Shown: one piece after another, positions 33,595 through 38,905 of the stretch | Layout of the letters: each line of letters begins with the position of its first letter | Position numbering within the stretch: the stretch's first letter is position 1 | Source of the DNA: Opitutaceae bacterium | Lineage (GTDB): Bacteria > Verrucomicrobiota > Verrucomicrobiia > Opitutales > Opitutaceae | Assembly: GCA_005792355.1 (NCBI GenBank) | Contig: SXSC01000128.1 | Span: 1 to 38,905 of the forward strand | Reading direction: 5' to 3' | Length of the DNA: 38,905 nucleotides | Program-made: the position numbers and the translations under genes | Notes under the pieces: model-generated | What the model saw: the letters and a program-made list of their open reading frames with translations, nothing else | Databases searched by the model: none | What the model was told of the DNA's origin: nothing

Positions 33595-34746
33595 ATGACG
33601 CCTGCCGTTTTCTCCGTCGCGACCCGCCCCATCCCGGGTGTTTTCCCCGCGTTACGCCGCGCCACCGTTGCGTTGTTGCTCGGCCTCACGCGGCTGTCGG
33701 CTCAAACGTCGCCGGCTCAATTGTCCGCCGATCAAGCATGGTCCGCGGTGACGATCCTCGGCCAATCAGCGGCCGATTTCAAAGTGACGAAAATCAAGGG
33801 AATGGTCGCCGCCAGCCGCGCGGAGTCGATCAAGGGGAGGAACGAGCGTGAGGCTCGGGCGCTGAAATTTCGGGCGGTGGCCCAAAACGCCCGGGAGTTC
33901 CACACCCGTTATCCCACTCACCCCAAGATGGCCGAGGCGCGCAAACTCGAGGCGCTCGCCAGTCTCGATGGCATCACGCCAACGGACAAAATTTACGAAC
34001 GTGCCGCGCTCGCCACCGCCACTGCCTTTCGCGCCAACCCGGCTCATCCCATGGCCGACCGGATCCAGGTGGCACACGCGATGGAGAGCGTGACGATCGC
34101 GCGAAAGACCCTCGGCCGGCCGTGGTTCGCCAATCCGGTTCTGGCGGAAACCATGCTCGACCGGCTGCACGCCGAGTTCGGAGAACAGCCGGAAATCTGG
34201 GGAAACTTTCTCGCCCTCGCTCAGAACACTTATTGCGACGCGGGCAATGACGTCGCGCACCGAATCGTGCAATCGCCCTATGCTCCCGAGCCGACCAAGG
34301 CCGCCGCGCGGCGCATCCTCGAGCGCCACGCGCTCGTCCGCCGACCGCTGGATCTTCCGCTCAACCCGACGCGGGGGCGGCCCACCACCCTCGCCCAACT
34401 GGCAGGCAAGACCACCGTGGTGTGCGTTTGGGACGGCACGCGGTATCCCGAGGGTCCGCCCGGTCTGCACGACTTCACAAAAAACCCCTTGCCCAACACG
34501 AAATGGGTTTACATTTCCTTGGGCCAACTCGGGGTGTTGCCAAAGGGGAAAAAGCCCACGGCAGCGCCACCGGGCACGACGTGTGTCGAGGCGCTGGGCT
34601 CGAGCGGTCCGCTCGCGGCGAAGCTCCAGATTTCCCAACTCCCCTACGTCTTCGTGCTCGACGACCAGCAGCGGCTCTCGGGCTACGGTCGCATCGACGA
34701 GATCCCGGCGCTCCTCGCCGGCATCGGCCGGCCCGCCCTGCCATGA
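33595..34746 (+). CDS. Exported thioredoxin-fold (TlpA-like) protein lacking the CXXC motif
   Basis: A 383-residue protein with an N-terminal signal (ALRRATVALLLGLTRLSAQ). A helical middle region (~60-245; GMVAASRAESIKGRNEREAR, AREFHTRYPTHPKMAEARKL) looks like a TPR-like or tether-type domain. The C-terminal ~130 residues follow the thioredoxin fold: GRPTTLAQLAGKTTVVCVWD as the first strand, then the site where CXXC should stand (here DGTRYPEGPPGL, no Cys), and a cis-Pro region (QISQLPYVFVLDDQQRLSGYG). The fold is probably kept as a binding module and the redox activity lost. The stop TGA overlaps the next gene's ATG (ATGA at 34743), so translation is coupled to the giant protein downstream. 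Confidence 0.8.
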   Translation: MTPAVFSVATRPIPGVFPALRRATVALLLGLTRLSAQTSPAQLSADQAWSAVTILGQSAADFKVTKIKGMVAASRAESIKGRNEREARALKFRAVAQNAREFHTRYPTHPKMAEARKLEALASLDGITPTDKIYERAALATATAFRANPAHPMADRIQVAHAMESVTIARKTLGRPWFANPVLAETMLDRLHAEFGEQPEIWGNFLALAQNTYCDAGNDVAHRIVQSPYAPEPTKAAARRILERHALVRRPLDLPLNPTRGRPTTLAQLAGKTTVVCVWDGTRYPEGPPGLHDFTKNPLPNTKWVYISLGQLGVLPKGKKPTAAPPGTTCVEALGSSGPLAAKLQISQLPYVFVLDDQQRLSGYGRIDEIPALLAGIGRPALP

Positions 34747-37700
34747 ACCGCCGCCATCCGACCGGTGCCATGAACTTCTTTTTCGCCCCAGTTCACGCCT
34801 TCCGGCTGACACTCGTTTTCCTCGGCTGCGCCGTCGTGGTCCTCGCCAACGACATTCAATGGGAGTCGTTCAGCATGCCAAGCTCAGCGACGGGCGGCTC
34901 GGCGCTTAATGTTACCGCAGTAGTCACCAATTCCAGTGCGGAATCCTGGGGCTGGGCGCACAACCTTGTGATGAAGGACTCCTCCGGCACCCCGGTGGCG
35001 ATGGAATCACTCAACGGCGTTGAGCCGGGACAAACCGTGACCGTCAACCTCTCCTTCGGCCTGCCAGACGTTAACGCCATCTACACTTTTCAGTTCCAGG
35101 CCTTGGAGCATGAGGTGGAGTATTTTGGGCCGACCCAGTCGGGTACGGTCAGTGTTACCCGTCGACCGCAATACACGGGCGTGCAACTATCGGCGACGAC
35201 CTTCGACGCCTTCGCGCCAGCGGTGATATCCACCAGCGAAACTTGGGTGACGTATATGCCGGCCTATCGCCTTCGCGCCAAGGTCATCAACGGCACCGCC
35301 TGGGGCTGGCACGCGGCCAACCGGTGGAATACCAACGGCCAGCCGCTCGACAATCCTCCCCCGGTCGGCAACTACGCCAACTGTTACCAGTATTGGGTGC
35401 TTTACAACACCCTGTATGGCAGCGTGCTCGCGGTGGGGCCGGAGCGGACCGACTCCATTTCGGTCATCGGCTCGGTGACGCTGTCCAGCAACTGGTTTCA
35501 TGTTAGCAGTCCCCCAAAGATCTTCACCAACGAAAACATGGCCGGCTCTACCTATCGCCTGTTTGCCACCTTCCGCAACGGGCAGGGTGGCGCGTGGGAA
35601 ACCTCCAACGGATTCAACAACAACAACACGTTTCTCACCAATCTGCCTCCGGCCGGCACCTATCAGGTGGATTTCATCTGGCGAAAATACGACGGCGCGC
35701 TGAACGTCACAGCGTCCGGTCCGATGCGCACAGTGACGGCCTACGTCACCGACGGCCCGGTTTCGGTGATCAACTATGCGGACTACATCGGGAGCAACGT
35801 GGTCGAAGACGAAGAGGATCAGTCGAGCAGCACCGTGTATGACGTCAAATATTACGGAGTGAGTGTGGCCCAGGCCGGCATGCTCCGCGTCCGGGCGATG
35901 GCGCGGGACGGTGGAGAAATCTACCTGAACGCCTACCGGGCCAACGGAGAACACCTGCAGAGCGGGATTCCCGAGCTGGCGGTCGCGCTCACGCCCGGTG
36001 ACTACGAAGTGCGGGTGACGGCGGACCGCGAGGTCATCTACGATATCGTCGGTGATTTTTTCCCCTACGCCACCGCTCCGGTGATCACGAGTCCGGCCAC
36101 CGCGACCGGCAGCGTCGGGGTGGCTTTCACCGGCTACACGGCCACCGCCACCGGCTCCGGCTCCGGTCCGATCACTTTCGGCGCGCCGAATCCGGGAGTC
36201 CAAAACGGCCTGCCTCCAGGTCTGGCGATCAATCCGACGACCGGAGTTGTCTCCGGCACGCCGACGACGGCCGCAACATATCCGGTCTGGATCACGGCGA
36301 CGAATGGCGTGGGCTCGGTCGGGAAGTTCGTGACATTCTCGATCAGCCTGCGTGTGCCGGCCGCGTTCGCGGCAGAACAGATCACCGCGTCGAGTTTCCT
36401 TGCCAGTTGGTCGCCGGTTCCCAATGCCACGGGCTATCGCTTCGACGTCTCGACCAACGCTGGTTTCACCAATTTTATCCTGAACAATTATTCGGTGGTT
36501 TCCACGGTTAATGGCGCGCAGGTGATCGGCACTTCGCAGACCGTGGCGGGTTTGGCGGCCAACACCGATTACTGGTATCGCGTGCGCGCGGTCACGAACG
36601 CCGGCACGAGCCCCAACTCAAGCTCGATCAATGTCCGGACACTTATCACCCCGCCGACGACGTTGGCTTCTTCCCTCTGGTTCGACAAACCCGTCGATGT
36701 GAAAATCAACGGGGTTTGGACCAAGGTCTACGACGGAGTGCCGGATGAAATTATCCCGAGCGGCGGGGCGCACGGTTTGACCTACTACGTGCTCGATTGG
36801 CGCTCCACCGGAGGCACCGTGACTTTCAACGACGGCGCTATTCCGATCAACGACTGGTGGTATCCCCGTGATCTCCTCTTTGACGCGAACGGCGACGGAT
36901 CGTCGGATTTTACGCGGCCGGCCTTTACCCCTTGGTGGCTTTCCGGCATCACGTTCAACTATACCGGCGAGTTGTTGTTTCGGCTGGGGGTGGAATTCGA
37001 CCCGGAGCCGGGGCAGTATTACGAAATTGGCTATTCCAAGAACGACGTCATCAACGCAACGTCCCTCGATGTGGTGAATGGCGGAGGAAACATTTACCCG
37101 GAAAGCCCCGCGCGCTTGATTTTTGCGCTCTTCAACGAATTCACCGAGCAGGAACTGAACCGTGGCAGCCTCTATCTCGTGCGCCACACCTTCGCCCCCG
37201 CCGGGGTGCAGGTGAACTTGCCGGTGATCGGCGATGTGACACTCCGCAAAGGGATCGGCGGGGCTTCGGGCGCGATCACCGTCCTCGGCGATGTGACCCT
37301 CGAGGCTTCGGCGACTTCGGTGACAATCTCGAAGATCAATGCCGGTGCAATCACGGTGAATAATGGGAACGTCTCCGGCAGCCTGAATTTGGGCAGCGGC
37401 CACGCGATCAACGCGAGCTCCAGCGGCATCGTCCTCACGACTTCCTCCGGCGTCGTGATCAGCGCCGCAACTGGTGGCACGACGCTGACGATCCCAGGAG
37501 GGATATCGGTCACGGTGGGGCCGGCGGGAGCCGTCGCCATGAACGTGCCGATGGGCGTAGTGGCGACGTTGAGGAACGCCGTGGATCAATTGGGCAACCT
37601 GCTCGGCCTTGGCGTCCCAAGCGGGCCTACTTCGAGCGTAAAGATTGTGCCGCAAGGCGCGTCGCCGGAGTCGGTAATTTGGGAATCGGCGAACGGTATC

Positions 37701-38905
37701 CTACTGGGAAACCGCCCTGCGGGGGATTACACCATCGGCATGAAAGAGAGCAACGCTCCGTCGGAGCGAGTCGTGTGGATCACCGTGACGGTGCAGGCGC
37801 CCATGCTGTTTGGAAGTATGACCGGGTCGCCGCGGATGTGGATTAACAACGACAATGATTCCGGCACCATCGGCGGTGACGACATCCCTGGTAACGGCTC
37901 GCCAAATTACTCCGATTCGGGGGGCGATACCGGCGTCGTCAATGGGGTCCGCGATTTGGTCGATTTTTTTCCGGTGACACTTAACCTGCGGGAGTTCGTC
38001 ACGAGACATCCCCCTGGTCCCGCTGTGAAATACAAACTCAAGCATGCCGGTGGTGCCGTGAATTTCGTTTACACGAACTTGTCGCCCGCCAACGCCGCAA
38101 TCTACCATCGGCAAGTGCTGGCCTCGGGTTTTGGCGACGATTTCAACCAGCCGCCCGGTTCCGCCACCACTCACCGGGTCACGGCTGCGGGCCACGAACT
38201 CTCCGCCCCTTTCCTAAATTTGATTGGAAACAGCACGGGAGGAGTGATCCTCCTTGAGGGTCGGGCCCAAACCACCGAGCCGCTGGTGGTGTCCCTCGAG
38301 TCCGCCTCCGGCGCCGTTTTGGGCGAAGTCCAGTTGCCGTTGCGCGTGAGTTCAGTCGAAAGCATGTTCCGGCACATCGACCTTTCGACCAGCAATCAGG
38401 AATATGACGGATCCGCCATTAACCCCTCGCCTGCCGCCCAACCTTCCCGCAGCGGTGATCCCGGGGAGCCATTTCCCGACAGCGCGACGAATGGTAAATA
38501 TTTTGTCTTCGTGCATGGCTACAATGTCAACGGCCAGGACGCGCGCGGCTGGAATTGCGAAATTTTCAAGCGCCTCCACCAAAGCGGCAGTCGTGCGCGG
38601 TTCGTCGGCGTTACCTGGCACGGGGCCACCGGACTCGATTATCACAAGGCCGTGTATCACAGCTTCCAGACCGGAAGCGTGCTCGGCACCCACCTGGCCT
38701 TCGCGGGGGTCAGCGGCGATGTGAGCGTCGCGGCGCACAGTCTTGGCAACATGGTTGTCAGCCACGCCATTTCGAGCGGCGGTTTACGGCCGACCCGATA
38801 CTTCATGATCAACGCCGCCGTACCGATCGAAGCCTACGATTTCGCCAACGTCGATACTGTACAACGCCTCGCCATGACCGAGCAGGACTGGAAGACGCGA
38901 CCATC
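34743..38905 (+). CDS. Giant secreted multidomain protein with C-terminal alpha/beta-hydrolase domain (cut by window end)
   Basis: An uninterrupted frame of at least 1387 codons runs off the right edge, so no stop is seen. It opens with a signal peptide (ATG at 34743 or 34770: AFRLTLVFLGCAVVVLAND). The beta-rich region at ~40-440 resembles repeated Ig-like/CARDB-type strands (NVTAVVTNSSAESWGWAHNL). A putative Ig domain (He_PIG) follows at ~445-536 (GLPPGLAINPTTGVVSGTPT), then a fibronectin type III domain at ~537-634 (FLASWSPVPNATGYRFDVS, DYWYRVRAVTNAG). A calcium-loop DANGDGSSD starts at 714. A beta-helix-like stretch follows at ~830-940. From ~1250 an alpha/beta-hydrolase begins: FVFVHGYNVNG with H1258-G, then AAHSLGNMV with nucleophile Ser1333. 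Codons stay in frame throughout. Coupled by ATGA to the TlpA-like gene. Function: a surface or secreted hydrolase carried on an adhesion scaffold. Substrate unknown. Confidence 0.85.
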   Translation, partial: MNRRHPTGAMNFFFAPVHAFRLTLVFLGCAVVVLANDIQWESFSMPSSATGGSALNVTAVVTNSSAESWGWAHNLVMKDSSGTPVAMESLNGVEPGQTVTVNLSFGLPDVNAIYTFQFQALEHEVEYFGPTQSGTVSVTRRPQYTGVQLSATTFDAFAPAVISTSETWVTYMPAYRLRAKVINGTAWGWHAANRWNTNGQPLDNPPPVGNYANCYQYWVLYNTLYGSVLAVGPERTDSISVIGSVTLSSNWFHVSSPPKIFTNENMAGSTYRLFATFRNGQGGAWETSNGFNNNNTFLTNLPPAGTYQVDFIWRKYDGALNVTASGPMRTVTAYVTDGPVSVINYADYIGSNVVEDEEDQSSSTVYDVKYYGVSVAQAGMLRVRAMARDGGEIYLNAYRANGEHLQSGIPELAVALTPGDYEVRVTADREVIYDIVGDFFPYATAPVITSPATATGSVGVAFTGYTATATGSGSGPITFGAPNPGVQNGLPPGLAINPTTGVVSGTPTTAATYPVWITATNGVGSVGKFVTFSISLRVPAAFAAEQITASSFLASWSPVPNATGYRFDVSTNAGFTNFILNNYSVVSTVNGAQVIGTSQTVAGLAANTDYWYRVRAVTNAGTSPNSSSINVRTLITPPTTLASSLWFDKPVDVKINGVWTKVYDGVPDEIIPSGGAHGLTYYVLDWRSTGGTVTFNDGAIPINDWWYPRDLLFDANGDGSSDFTRPAFTPWWLSGITFNYTGELLFRLGVEFDPEPGQYYEIGYSKNDVINATSLDVVNGGGNIYPESPARLIFALFNEFTEQELNRGSLYLVRHTFAPAGVQVNLPVIGDVTLRKGIGGASGAITVLGDVTLEASATSVTISKINAGAITVNNGNVSGSLNLGSGHAINASSSGIVLTTSSGVVISAATGGTTLTIPGGISVTVGPAGAVAMNVPMGVVATLRNAVDQLGNLLGLGVPSGPTSSVKIVPQGASPESVIWESANGILLGNRPAGDYTIGMKESNAPSERVVWITVTVQAPMLFGSMTGSPRMWINNDNDSGTIGGDDIPGNGSPNYSDSGGDTGVVNGVRDLVDFFPVTLNLREFVTRHPPGPAVKYKLKHAGGAVNFVYTNLSPANAAIYHRQVLASGFGDDFNQPPGSATTHRVTAAGHELSAPFLNLIGNSTGGVILLEGRAQTTEPLVVSLESASGAVLGEVQLPLRVSSVESMFRHIDLSTSNQEYDGSAINPSPAAQPSRSGDPGEPFPDSATNGKYFVFVHGYNVNGQDARGWNCEIFKRLHQSGSRARFVGVTWHGATGLDYHKAVYHSFQTGSVLGTHLAFAGVSGDVSVAAHSLGNMVVSHAISSGGLRPTRYFMINAAVPIEAYDFANVDTVQRLAMTEQDWKTRP

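Noticed and set aside
1..38905. tRNA, rRNA, CRISPR array, riboswitch or replication origin
   Set aside because: No cloverleaf, rRNA core, identical spaced repeats or DnaA-box cluster could be recognised by eye.

Overview
The window is about 38.9 kb of GC-rich DNA that reads like the chromosome of a member of the Verrucomicrobia, most likely Opitutaceae. The evidence is the TonB-dependent receptor style (an SPFEV box and a plug rich in 'TTEEAFLFSATTQTY'-type signatures), several Tat/Sec-exported carbohydrate-type enzymes, very large secreted beta-propeller/Ig proteins, a propeller-type LytS/LytTR two-component pair, and many short palindromic intergenic repeats. No rRNA, tRNA or CRISPR array was seen. 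The assignment is an inference from protein style; no 16S or single-copy marker is present.

Layout. (1) 1-260: the C-terminal stub of an ISL3-type transposase and a strong hairpin. (2) 490-9786, all + strand: a polysaccharide-use cluster made of a TonB-dependent receptor, a Tat-exported predicted alpha/alpha-toroid protein, a second exported toroid/glycosidase-like protein, a type I sulfatase and a small coupled ORF. There is no SusD-like partner. A sulfated, possibly uronic-acid-containing polysaccharide is the natural guess for the substrate. (3) 10332-11303, - strand: an exported HSL-type alpha/beta hydrolase. (4) 11315-12225: a scrap yard holding a decayed amidohydrolase C-terminus, a dispersed repeat, an FG-GAP/VCBS fragment with a 12-C run, and a 59-bp piece of trmH. 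Its order mirrors the intact 16.3-20.0 kb region. (5) 12294-16249: a propeller sensor kinase, frameshifted exactly at its phospho-acceptor motif, and a LytTR response regulator. (6) 16999-19749: an FG-GAP/HYR secreted protein with a clear terminator. (7) 19849-22363, - strand: a GT-C-like membrane protein overlapping a TrmH/SpoU RNA methyltransferase. (8) 22566-26400, + strand: an unknown membrane protein, a Gfo/Idh/MocA oxidoreductase and an exported beta-propeller protein. (9) 26751-33098: a ~2115-residue secreted protein with two six-bladed NHL propellers, Ig-like modules and a duplicated C-terminal domain, followed by a terminator. (10) 33595-38905: a thioredoxin-fold protein lacking its CXXC, coupled through ATGA to a giant secreted protein (at least 1387 residues, cut by the window end) that carries an Ig/FnIII scaffold and a C-terminal alpha/beta-hydrolase domain.

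The most interesting signals are these: a palindromic element that lies in frame inside two unrelated proteins (the sulfatase N-terminus and the TrmH linker); a 225-bp MITE-like palindrome between the receptor and its downstream gene; the decayed mirror copy of the FG-GAP/trmH locus; the phospho-acceptor frameshift; and the unusual pairing of a redox-dead TlpA-like protein with an adhesin-esterase fusion.
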